Assembly (NCBI GenBank): GCA_934481325.1
Contig: CAKSPL010000082.1
Coordinates: forward strand, 1-5,916
Length of the DNA stretch: 5,916 bases
Source: an uncultured Eubacteriales bacterium
Lineage (GTDB): Bacteria > Bacillota > Clostridia > Oscillospirales > CAG-272
Reading direction: 5' to 3'
Positions 1 to 5,789 of this stretch are shown one piece after another. The notes under the pieces are model-generated. The model did not search any database and was not told where the DNA came from. It worked only from the letters and a program-made list of their open reading frames with translations. Positions within the stretch are counted from its first letter, which is position 1, and each line of letters starts with the position of its first letter. A program made the position numbers and the translations under genes.

Positions 1-1379
1 CGCCGTACCGGGGTATGCGCGGAGGGGGTTACCACCTCCAGGTCGTGAATCACCTTGTCCGCAAGTGAGCCGGGTCTGGAACGATCCACAAAAATGGACT
101 TCCCTTTCCGATAACTGCGCAGCATCATATTGTCCACAATATCCATATTGCCGACAAGCCCCATCCCGAGGCGATCCTCCGGCACAAAGGAAAGACGAAT
201 GCCAAGCTCCCGGATCTGCAACGGTGTTTTGTCTCTCAGATCGATGATTTCATCCTCTTTGAACAGCACCTTGCCCTCGCCCACAAGCGTTTTGATCTCT
301 TTATCGGATTTCCCCGTAAAGTCCACGGTTTCGCCGTTCTCATAGCGGAATTTACCCTCTGCCGCCAGCTGTTTGACACGGTGCAAATCCTTATGGAAGA
401 AAGTGACGGGCTGATCCTTTTTGGGGTTGCGGAAAATCATATCTCCGCACTCCAGGTGCTGCAATCCGGCAATCGCCTCCAACAGTTCCTTCTGTCCACT
501 GCCCGCAATCCCGGCAATTCCGAGAATCTCACCCGCGCGCGCGGTAAACGATACGCCGTCCAACACCTGCGTGCCTTCGCTGTTTTTCACGCTCAGGTTT
601 TCAATCATCAGGCGATCCGCAACGTTTTTCGGCTCCGCACGGTCAATATTCAGCACGACCTTTTTGCCCACCATCATCTCGGTCAATTCCGCCTCGGTGG
701 TTTCGGCAGTATTGACCGTGGCAATATGCTCCCCTTTGCGAAGCACTGCCACCCGGTCGGAAATCGCCATCACCTCGTGCAATTTGTGGGTAATGATGAT
801 GATGGACTTTCCGTCCTCACGCATCCGGCGAAGCACGGCAAACAGCTTGTCAATCTCCTGCGGAGTCAGCACTGCCGTCGGCTCGTCCAGAATCAATATA
901 TCCGCACCGCGGTAAAGAACCTTGAGAATTTCCACGGTCTGCTTTTCAGAAACCGCCATATTATAAATCTTTTTCCGCGGATCCATTTCAAATCCGTATT
1001 TTTCCGTAATCTCGCGCACCTTTTTCTCGGTTTCGGCAAGATCAAAGCGGGAGCCGTCCTCACTGCCGAGCACGATATTTTCGGCGGCGGTAAAGACATC
1101 CACCAGCTTAAAATGCTGGTGAATCATCCCGATTTTATAGCGGAACGCGTCCTTGGGAGAGCGAATGCTTGCTTCCTCTCCGTTTACAAAGATCTGTCCC
1201 TCATCCGGGTAATAAATCCCGGCAATCATATTCATCAGTGTGGTCTTGCCGCTCCCGTTTTCCCCGAGAATGGCAAGAATTTCGCCGTGGCGCACGTCAA
1301 GGTTTACCTGTTGGTTTGCCTTGATACTGCCAAAGCTCTTGGAAATGTTTTTTAACTGCAACGCAATGCTATCCGGCAT
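1..1379 (-). CDS. ABC transporter ATP-binding protein, nucleoside/simple-sugar type, two ATPase domains (C-terminus cut by window edge)
   Basis: The open frame runs off the left edge: 459 codons are present and no stop is reached. It is the cytoplasmic ATPase of a RbsA/NupO-like importer, with two fused nucleotide-binding domains. Domain 1 shows Walker A GENGSGKT (about residues 39-46), Q-loop in MIHQHFKL (Q88), Walker B ILILDEPTAV (161-170) and the switch histidine in IIITHK (H198). Domain 2 begins near residue 258 with a degenerate P-loop GIAGSGQKEL (290-299), as is usual in this family, and has the family PEDR motif (400-403). The window ends just before the expected second LSGGN signature. 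The start is ATG at 1377-1379, preceded by GGAGG at 1385-1389 with 5-base spacing. Oddities: the domain 1 signature reads AVSEKQ instead of SVGQQQ, and about 60 extra residues lie before PEDR. It follows the BMP lipoprotein gene, which points to nucleosides or purines as substrate; that is inference from context. Confidence 0.95.
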   Translation of the reverse strand, partial: MPDSIALQLKNISKSFGSIKANQQVNLDVRHGEILAILGENGSGKTTLMNMIAGIYYPDEGQIFVNGEEASIRSPKDAFRYKIGMIHQHFKLVDVFTAAENIVLGSEDGSRFDLAETEKKVREITEKYGFEMDPRKKIYNMAVSEKQTVEILKVLYRGADILILDEPTAVLTPQEIDKLFAVLRRMREDGKSIIIITHKLHEVMAISDRVAVLRKGEHIATVNTAETTEAELTEMMVGKKVVLNIDRAEPKNVADRLMIENLSVKNSEGTQVLDGVSFTARAGEILGIAGIAGSGQKELLEAIAGLQHLECGDMIFRNPKKDQPVTFFHKDLHRVKQLAAEGKFRYENGETVDFTGKSDKEIKTLVGEGKVLFKEDEIIDLRDKTPLQIRELGIRLSFVPEDRLGMGLVGNMDIVDNMMLRSYRKGKSIFVDRSRPGSLADKVIHDLEVVTPSAHTPVR

Positions 1380-1384
1380 AAAAA

Positions 1385-1389
1385 CCTCC
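1385..1389 (-). promoter_or_regulatory. Ribosome binding site of the ABC ATPase gene
   Basis: The minus strand reads GGAGG followed by five T residues and then the ATG. This fixes the start codon at 1377-1379. The site lies outside the upstream hairpin arms, so it is accessible when the hairpin forms. Confidence 0.8.
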
Positions 1390-1395
1390 GTGTAT

Positions 1396-1445
1396 TGAAA
1401 AAGAGGTAGCCTTGGAAGCACCGGAAAGCCGGTGCTTCCAAGGCT
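1396..1445 (-). terminator. Hairpin between lipoprotein and ATPase genes, probable partial terminator / mRNA stabiliser
   Basis: Positions 1408-1424 and 1429-1445 are perfect reverse complements (17 bp, AGCCTTGGAAGCACCGG) around a 4-base loop. On the minus strand the stem is followed by ACCTC and then five T residues (1398-1402). The spacer between stem and T-run, and the short T-run, make it weaker than a textbook terminator. It lies 30 bases after the lipoprotein stop codon. In binding-protein transporter operons such hairpins commonly stop part of the transcription and protect the upstream message, giving more binding protein than ATPase. That role is inferred here. Confidence 0.75.
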
Positions 1446-1475
1446 GTGGGAAAGAATGCTTTCCCGGAATCGGAA

Positions 1476-2810
1476 TCAATCTCCGGAGTTGGGGTTCAGG
1501 TTGGTGATACCGTCAATGCTAATGTCAAAGTAAGGAGCGGAACGGAAATCCTTTGCGTTGGATTCGTCAAAGTAACCGTTGCGAACCACATTGGTATCGC
1601 CCTTGTAATCGCCGTCAACATCAGCCAAATACTCCGTGAGGTGACCGTTAGCGTCAACCTTTGCATTGACATTGGCAGTTTCGGTTACGGTTACAGTGAA
1701 CTTGGAGGTATCAAACACGTGCAGGGTTCCTGCTTTGAAAGCGGCAATTGCTTCTTTGACCTTGGCTTCGGTCCCCTCGGCAACCACATCCAGGTTCAGA
1801 CCGGTCAGCACCACGGAGTTGACGGCAATGTCACCGCACCAGTCAGCGTCAATCTTCTCATTCTTGCAGACCGTTTCAATAATGTACTTGAAGTAAGGAG
1901 CCCAGTTGATTGCGGAGGAAACCATAAAGGTGTTCTCACCGGCGGCATAGGTGCTGCCGTTGTAGGAAACATTGGGAACACCCTTCTGCTCGCAGGCAGT
2001 GGGGGCACCCAGGGAGTCCGCGTGCTGGCTGATCAGAACGCAACCGTCCTTCTCAATCAGAGCGGTGGCGGCCTCCTGCTCCTTGCCCTGGTCATACCAG
2101 GAGCCGGTGTAACGAACCTTCATCGTTGCGGAGGGGCAAACGGATTTTGCGCCAAGGTAGAAGGAGGTCATACCGGAAACCACTTCTGCGTAAGTAAATG
2201 CGCCGACATAGCCGATTACAGCCTCTTCTGCTTTGATTTTGCCGTTGCTGATCATCTCGTTGAGCTTCATCCCGGCAACGATACCTGCAAGATATCTGCC
2301 CTCGTAGATAGAAGCAAATGCGTTGTGGAGGTTTTCGATGCCCGCGGTTTTGGCAGAAGTACCGGTAGCGTGGCAGAACTCCACGTTCGGATATTCGGGA
2401 GCAACCTTTTTGAGGAACTGCTCGTGACCGAAGCTGTCCGCAAACACAATCTTGCAGCCCTTTTCACCGGCAAGCTCTCTTGCGGCATCCTCACAGGTGG
2501 TATCCTCGCCGATACCGGTTTTGATAAAGACGCGATCGTTCGGAATGCCGAGTGCTTTCACAACGGATTTGAATGCGTCGATAAAGTTTTTGTCATAGGT
2601 GGAGTTTTCGTCGTGCAGGCAGATCAGACCGATTTTGAAATCATCGGGAATGGTCACGCCCTCGGATTTGGTAACGGTATTTCTGGGAAGAATATCCGCA
2701 CCCATACCCTTTTTCTCGGTTTCCTCGTCCTTTTTGCAGGATGCGAACGCCACAACCATTGTTGCGCACATCAGCACTGCCAGAGCGATTGCCAGGATTT
2801 TCTTGAACAT
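1476..2810 (-). CDS. BMP-family substrate-binding lipoprotein of an ABC importer
   Basis: This 444-residue protein has an N-terminal lipoprotein signal: MFKK, a hydrophobic stretch, then AFASC with the lipid-modified cysteine at residue 25 (phenylalanine at -3 is a slightly loose lipobox). A charged linker follows (KKDEETEKK). Residues about 57-365 match the Bmp / PnrA-like fold of type 1 periplasmic binding proteins: FKIGLICLHDENSTYDKNF (58-76), IVFADSFGHE (121-130), EGRYLAGIVAGM (170-181), VIGYVGA (198-204) and LISQHADS (259-266). The family binds purine nucleosides and related solutes outside the membrane and hands them to ABC permeases. The tail after about residue 365 is longer than in short BMP proteins and ends in a DISIDGI segment, which I recall from Clostridia homologues. 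The start ATG has a perfect AAGGAGG at 2820-2826 with 9-base spacing. It lies between xpt and the transporter ATPase, which supports a purine-related ligand. The exact ligand cannot be read from sequence. Confidence 0.93.
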   Translation of the reverse strand: MFKKILAIALAVLMCATMVVAFASCKKDEETEKKGMGADILPRNTVTKSEGVTIPDDFKIGLICLHDENSTYDKNFIDAFKSVVKALGIPNDRVFIKTGIGEDTTCEDAARELAGEKGCKIVFADSFGHEQFLKKVAPEYPNVEFCHATGTSAKTAGIENLHNAFASIYEGRYLAGIVAGMKLNEMISNGKIKAEEAVIGYVGAFTYAEVVSGMTSFYLGAKSVCPSATMKVRYTGSWYDQGKEQEAATALIEKDGCVLISQHADSLGAPTACEQKGVPNVSYNGSTYAAGENTFMVSSAINWAPYFKYIIETVCKNEKIDADWCGDIAVNSVVLTGLNLDVVAEGTEAKVKEAIAAFKAGTLHVFDTSKFTVTVTETANVNAKVDANGHLTEYLADVDGDYKGDTNVVRNGYFDESNAKDFRSAPYFDISIDGITNLNPNSGD

Positions 2811-2902
2811 TTGAAATGTCCTCCTTGATTTTTTTTATTTACAGACCGTTCGGTCGGCAAACCGTATAAAAATGTAAAAAGACGCAATCAGACCTGCTAT
2901 TC
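2811..2902 (-). other. xpt-lipoprotein intergenic gap with AAGGAGG site and a small palindrome
   Basis: This 92-bp AT-rich gap has no good terminator for xpt and no convincing promoter for the lipoprotein gene, so read-through from xpt is the simplest reading. It contains the strong ribosome site AAGGAGG (2820-2826) and a 12-base near-palindrome GACCGTTCGGTC (2844-2855). On the minus strand that palindrome carries CCGAAC, the core of the Bacillus PurR box. The flanking bases do not match the rest of the box, so I do not call it an operator. Confidence 0.5.
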
Positions 2903-3475
2903 TCAGCAAAATTTGATTCCGTCTTCTACACTCATAGAAGCGATCTTCGCAAGGGATTCTACACGAATCCCGTCCGCGCGCAGTTCTGCACCGCCGTTTT
3001 GGTATGCCTTTTCAATGACAATCCCGCATCCGACAGCCGTGGCTCCTGCCTGCGACACCAGGTCAAGCAGGGCGCGAAGGGCACTTCCCTTTGCCAGGAA
3101 ATCGTCGATAATCAGCACACGATCCCCGGGCTTCAGATACTCTTTTGATACCAGCACCTCGTACGTCTGCCCGTGGGTGTAGGACTCGACCGACGAAACA
3201 TAGGCGTTTGCCGCCATATTGCTGGATTTGGATTTTTTCGCAAACAGCACCGGGACGTGGAAATATTGCGCGGTGAGACAGGCTACACCGATCCCGGAGG
3301 CTTCAATCGTCAGAATTTTGGTGACATTTTGGTCGCAGTACAGGCGATGGAATTCTTTGCCGATTTCACACAGAAAGTCTACGTCAATCTGATGATTGAG
3401 GAAGTTATCGACCTTCAGGACTTCACCGGGGTAAACCCGACCGTCCTTTTGGATCTTCTGTTCGAGAAATTCCAT
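2903..3475 (-). CDS. xpt: Xanthine phosphoribosyltransferase
   Basis: This cytoplasmic purine salvage enzyme converts xanthine and PRPP to XMP, which feeds GMP synthesis. The protein is 190 residues, close to the roughly 194 of Bacillus subtilis Xpt. The N-terminus MEFLEQKIQKDGRVYPGEVL and the following LKVDNFLNHQID are typical of Xpt. The PRPP-binding motif is VLIIDDFLAKGSA (120-132). A segment near AKKSKSSNM (79-87), typical of Xpt, lies mid-protein. A GTG 24 bases upstream (3497-3499) is in frame, but the ATG at 3473-3475 is preferred: it has GGAAAGGGG at 3480-3488 and gives the standard family N-terminus. It has its own promoter after the guaB terminator. It probably continues into the transporter genes downstream. 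Related adenine and hypoxanthine phosphoribosyltransferases are excluded by the Xpt-specific N-terminus. Confidence 0.95.
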   Translation of the reverse strand: MEFLEQKIQKDGRVYPGEVLKVDNFLNHQIDVDFLCEIGKEFHRLYCDQNVTKILTIEASGIGVACLTAQYFHVPVLFAKKSKSSNMAANAYVSSVESYTHGQTYEVLVSKEYLKPGDRVLIIDDFLAKGSALRALLDLVSQAGATAVGCGIVIEKAYQNGGAELRADGIRVESLAKIASMSVEDGIKFC

Positions 3476-3479
3476 AGCA

Positions 3480-3488
3480 CCCCTTTCC
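3480..3488 (-). promoter_or_regulatory. Ribosome binding site deciding the xpt start
   Basis: The minus strand reads GGAAAGGGG, four bases before ATG at 3473-3475. No comparable purine-rich site precedes the in-frame GTG at 3497-3499, so the shorter product is chosen. Confidence 0.65.
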
Positions 3489-3522
3489 GCGATATTCACC
3501 GCAAATTCAAAATGATATATTT

Positions 3523-3551
3523 ATTCTACACGATTTCATCACTTTTTTCAA
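3523..3551 (-). promoter_or_regulatory. SigmaA-type promoter of xpt
   Basis: On the minus strand there is a -35 box TTGAAA (3546-3551), a 17-base spacer and a -10 box TAGAAT (3523-3528). The transcript should begin near 3516 and give a leader of about 40 bases, too short for a purine riboswitch. Found by pattern; not measured. Confidence 0.7.
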
Positions 3552-3616
3552 TTCACAAAAGTCACAATAATCCCTCTTTTTTTTCGGCGGTTTCGTCAAA
3601 TATTGACAAAGCGGGC

Positions 3617-3646
3617 AAAAAAAAAGGCTACCACTACCGGTAGCCT
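3617..3646 (-). terminator. Intrinsic terminator of guaB
   Basis: An 8-bp stem AGGCTACC / GGTAGCCT (3625-3632 and 3639-3646) has a 6-base loop. On the minus strand it is followed by nine T residues (3617-3625, the first of which is also the last paired base). It begins 31 bases after the guaB stop. The plus strand also has a T-rich run after the stem (CTC then seven T), so it could work in both directions, though no plus-strand gene needs it. Confidence 0.88.
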
Positions 3647-3677
3647 CTCTTTTTTTGCCGAACACAAAATATTGTGA

Positions 3678-5180
3678 TCAGACCTGCTTATTGGTGGAAC
3701 GCAACAGTACATCGTGTGCGCCCCCCTCTACAATACTGACCGAGGAAACCAGGGTCAGCTTGGCTTTTTGTTGCAATTCCGGAATTGTCAGCGCGCCGCA
3801 GTTGCACATTGTAGAGCGCACCTTGGAGAGTGACTGCTGTACGTTATCCGAAAGCTTTCCGGCGTACGGCACATAAGAATCCACGCCTTCCTCAAACGAG
3901 AGCTTCGCATTTCCGCCAAGGTCATACCGTTGCCAGTTGCGGGCACGGTTGCTCCCCTCGCCCCAGTATTCCTTCATCAGTGTACCGTTGACGTTGATTT
4001 TTGCGGTGGGGCTTTCGTCAAATCTTGCAAAATATCTGCCCAGCATAATGAAATCCGCGCCCATCGCCAGAGCCAACGTCATATGATGGTCGTGTACAAT
4101 GCCACCGTCCGAGCAAACAGGAACATAAATTCCCGTTTCCTTATAATATTCATCTCTGGCGCGGCATACGTCGATCAGTGCGGTTGCCTGACCTCTGCCG
4201 ATGCCCTTGGTTTCCCGGGTGATGCAGATGGAACCGCCGCCAATGCCCACTTTAATGAAATCGGCACCGCAGTCGGCAAGAAAGCGGAAGCCGTCCGCAT
4301 CCACCACATTGCCCGCACCTACGCGCACCTTGTCGCCGTATTTTTCACGGATATAAGATATGGTACGCTTCTGCCACTCGGAAAAGCCCTCCGAAGAGTC
4401 AATGCACAGCACATCCGCGCCTGCCTCAACCAGTGCGGGAACGCGCTCGGCATAGTCGCGGGTGTTAATACCGGCACCCACGACATACCGTTTATTGGAA
4501 TCCAGCAATTCCATCGGATTTTTCTTGTGCTGATCATAGTCCTTGCGGAACACGAAATACCGCAGTTTTCCGTCCGCCGAAACAATCGGCAAAGAGTTGA
4601 GCTTATGATCCCAAATAATATCGTTCGCTTCTTTCAGGGTTGTCCCCTCCAGTGCCGTGACCAGTTTTTCCAGCGGAGTCATAAAGGTAGAGATGGCATC
4701 CTCGGGATTCATCCGGCTGATGCGGTAATCCCTGCCCGTCACAATGCCGACCAGCTTTCCCTCCGGGGTGCCATCCTCCGTGATTGCCACCGTGGAATGT
4801 CCGGTTGCCGCTTTGAGCGCAAGCACATCGGCAAGCGTCTGATCCGGGCGAAGATTGGAATCACTGCGGACAAACCCCGCCTTGAATCCCTTGACCTTGG
4901 CAACCATTGCCGCCTCGCTTTCAATGGACTGTGACCCATAAATAAAGGAAACACCGCCCTCTTGCGCAAGTGCCACCGCCAGTCTGTCACCGGAAACCGA
5001 CTGCATAATAGCGGAAACCAACGGAATGTTCAGCGAAATTGCAGGTTCTTCCCCCTTTTTGAAACGCACCAAGGGCGTTTTCAGAGACACATTCGCCGGA
5101 ATACATTCCGCGGATGAATAACCGGGAACCAAAAGATATTCGTTAAAGGTATGCGACGGTTCTTGATAATAAGTTGCCAT
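3678..5180 (-). CDS. guaB: Inosine-5'-monophosphate dehydrogenase
   Basis: This enzyme oxidises IMP to XMP with NAD+, the first committed step to guanine nucleotides; the product is 500 residues. The catalytic barrel is split by a two-CBS regulatory insert (about residues 105-218), the usual IMPDH layout. The active-site loop is GIGGGSICITRE with catalytic Cys319. The mobile flap carries the Arg418-Tyr419 pair in RNWQRYD. The NAD-contacting Asp261 lies in CIDSSEG, the phosphate-binding segment SDGG is at 357-360 and GRYF at 381-384. The flap and loop are of the Clostridia / Tritrichomonas foetus type rather than the Bacillus or E. coli type. Start: ATG at 5178-5180 with AAGGAGG at 5189-5195. 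An in-frame ATG 54 bases upstream (5232-5234) is rejected because the promoter -10 box lies downstream of it. It has its own promoter and terminator. Confidence 0.97.
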   Translation of the reverse strand: MATYYQEPSHTFNEYLLVPGYSSAECIPANVSLKTPLVRFKKGEEPAISLNIPLVSAIMQSVSGDRLAVALAQEGGVSFIYGSQSIESEAAMVAKVKGFKAGFVRSDSNLRPDQTLADVLALKAATGHSTVAITEDGTPEGKLVGIVTGRDYRISRMNPEDAISTFMTPLEKLVTALEGTTLKEANDIIWDHKLNSLPIVSADGKLRYFVFRKDYDQHKKNPMELLDSNKRYVVGAGINTRDYAERVPALVEAGADVLCIDSSEGFSEWQKRTISYIREKYGDKVRVGAGNVVDADGFRFLADCGADFIKVGIGGGSICITRETKGIGRGQATALIDVCRARDEYYKETGIYVPVCSDGGIVHDHHMTLALAMGADFIMLGRYFARFDESPTAKINVNGTLMKEYWGEGSNRARNWQRYDLGGNAKLSFEEGVDSYVPYAGKLSDNVQQSLSKVRSTMCNCGALTIPELQQKAKLTLVSSVSIVEGGAHDVLLRSTNKQV

Positions 5181-5188
5181 ATTTTTCT

Positions 5189-5195
5189 CCTCCTT
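5189..5195 (-). promoter_or_regulatory. Ribosome binding site deciding the guaB start
   Basis: A perfect AAGGAGG on the minus strand, 8 bases before ATG 5178-5180, supports the 500-residue product over the longer in-frame reading. Confidence 0.85.
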
Positions 5196-5222
5196 CTTCG
5201 GCATCGGCGGTATATTTTTGTT

Positions 5223-5251
5223 AGTATACAACATTTTCTCCCATTTTGCAA
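5223..5251 (-). promoter_or_regulatory. SigmaA-type promoter of guaB
   Basis: On the minus strand there is a -35 box TTGCAA (5246-5251), a 17-base spacer and a -10 box TATACT (5223-5228). Transcription would begin near 5216, giving a leader of about 36 bases. No riboswitch or attenuator fits in that leader. Confidence 0.75.
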
Positions 5252-5414
5252 GAGGGCGTGCAAGAAAAGCACAAATCTTTTTGTCTCGCGGCAGTATTTT
5301 CCTGATTTTTCCTGTGATTCTATTTTTTCAGATAATTATTCCGGTTTTCCATTTCTTTTTTCCAAATTACGATTTTGATTTTTCAACATTTCGGTTCAAA
5401 ATTCGATTGATTTC
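5252..5414. other. AT-rich intergenic stretch, no gene seen
   Basis: This segment lies between the guaB promoter and an upstream terminator. It is AT-rich with many T and A runs. I see no ribosome site leading a credible reading frame, no RNA gene and no clear repeat on either strand. Confidence 0.5.
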
Positions 5415-5452
5415 AAAAAAAAGAGAAACATGCCCGTCACGGCGCGTTTCTC
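5415..5452 (-). terminator. Intrinsic terminator upstream of guaB, transcript unknown
   Basis: Outer stem GAGAAAC / GTTTCTC (5423-5429 and 5446-5452), one A-C mismatch, then a 4-bp inner stem (5431-5434 with 5441-5444, one G-T pair) and a 6-base loop. On the minus strand it is followed by eight T residues (5415-5422). It is directional for a minus-strand transcript from 5453 or further right. tmRNA already has its own terminator at 5737-5783, so the transcript ended here is unclear. Confidence 0.8.
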
Positions 5453-5736
5453 GTCTGCCTTTGTTTTTTGCAGTCTTTCACTTTGGTACCCTTTGCAAGT
5501 AAACAACATTATCTGAAAATATTTTGCCGGAGAGTTTTTTGACCGTTTTCTCATCGCCATCAGTTCGCAAGTCCCCCCCTATCCCTGTTCTGTCGCCACC
5601 GTGCGATTTTTTTATGTTGCATTCGTGTTGCATCGCTTCCCCCATATGCAACATTTTTCTGAAATCGGAAATAATGTGCGGAACAAAATACAAAGCACCC
5701 GCAAAAAGCAATCGCCCGAAACCCCGCATAAACAAA
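5453..5736. other. Region between tmRNA terminator and orphan terminator; doubtful small ORF
   Basis: No confident gene is present. On the minus strand an ORF with stop at 5478-5480 can be read from TTG 5733-5735 (85 residues) or ATG 5727-5729 (83 residues). Neither start has a ribosome site, and no family is recognised. Its charged C-terminal part (DEKTVKKLSGKIF) looks protein-like, and the stop lies 25 bases before the terminator stem. It could be a degraded gene remnant or chance. The region also contains three copies of TGTTGCAT (two direct, one inverted) at 5615-5653. Confidence 0.4.
5615..5653. repeat. Three copies of the 8-mer TGTTGCAT, two direct and one inverted
   Basis: TGTTGCAT occurs at 5615-5622 and 5626-5633, start to start 11 bases apart (about one helical turn). 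ATGCAACA, its reverse complement, occurs at 5646-5653. The first copy and the inverted copy extend to a 9-bp inverted pair (5614-5622 with 5646-5654). The spacing is operator-like, but the purpose is unknown. Confidence 0.6.
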
Positions 5737-5783
5737 GGAAAAACCCGGAAATGCAGATGTCATCTGCATTTCCGGGTTTTTCC
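5737..5783 (-). terminator. Perfect 47-base palindrome, terminator of tmRNA
   Basis: Positions 5737-5759 and 5761-5783 are exact reverse complements with one central base. The practical stem is about 22 bp with a 3-base loop. The arms include CCCGG then AAATGCAGATG, flanked outside by five A on one side and five T on the other, so each strand shows a GC-rich stem followed by T residues. It starts 6 bases after the tmRNA CCA end. Symmetry means it could stop transcription from either side. Confidence 0.88.
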
Positions 5784-5789
5784 CGATTT

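Noticed and set aside
381..1355. Long plus-strand ORF of 324 codons
   Set aside because: It lies antisense to the ABC ATPase, whose motifs are clear; the translation shows no family motifs and no ribosome site.
1446..2828. Plus-strand ORF of 460 codons
   Set aside because: It is an antisense shadow of the BMP lipoprotein gene, which has a lipobox, conserved motifs and a perfect ribosome site.
2832..2860. Possible promoter TTGCCG-17-TAAAAA before the lipoprotein gene
   Set aside because: The -10 box is poor, and the transcript would start within the ribosome site, leaving almost no leader.
3476..3499. Longer xpt product from a GTG start
   Set aside because: No ribosome site precedes the GTG, and the ATG at 3473-3475 gives the standard Xpt N-terminus.
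3930..4934. Plus-strand ORF of 334 codons
   Set aside because: It is antisense to guaB, whose catalytic motifs are unambiguous.
5181..5234. Longer guaB product with 18 extra residues
   Set aside because: The predicted -10 box (5223-5228) is inside this extension, and AAGGAGG points to the ATG at 5178-5180.
5399..5558. Short minus-strand ORF starting at an ATG near 5558 and ending near 5399
   Set aside because: It runs straight through the terminator hairpin and T-run, and its G-rich upstream run is too far from the ATG.
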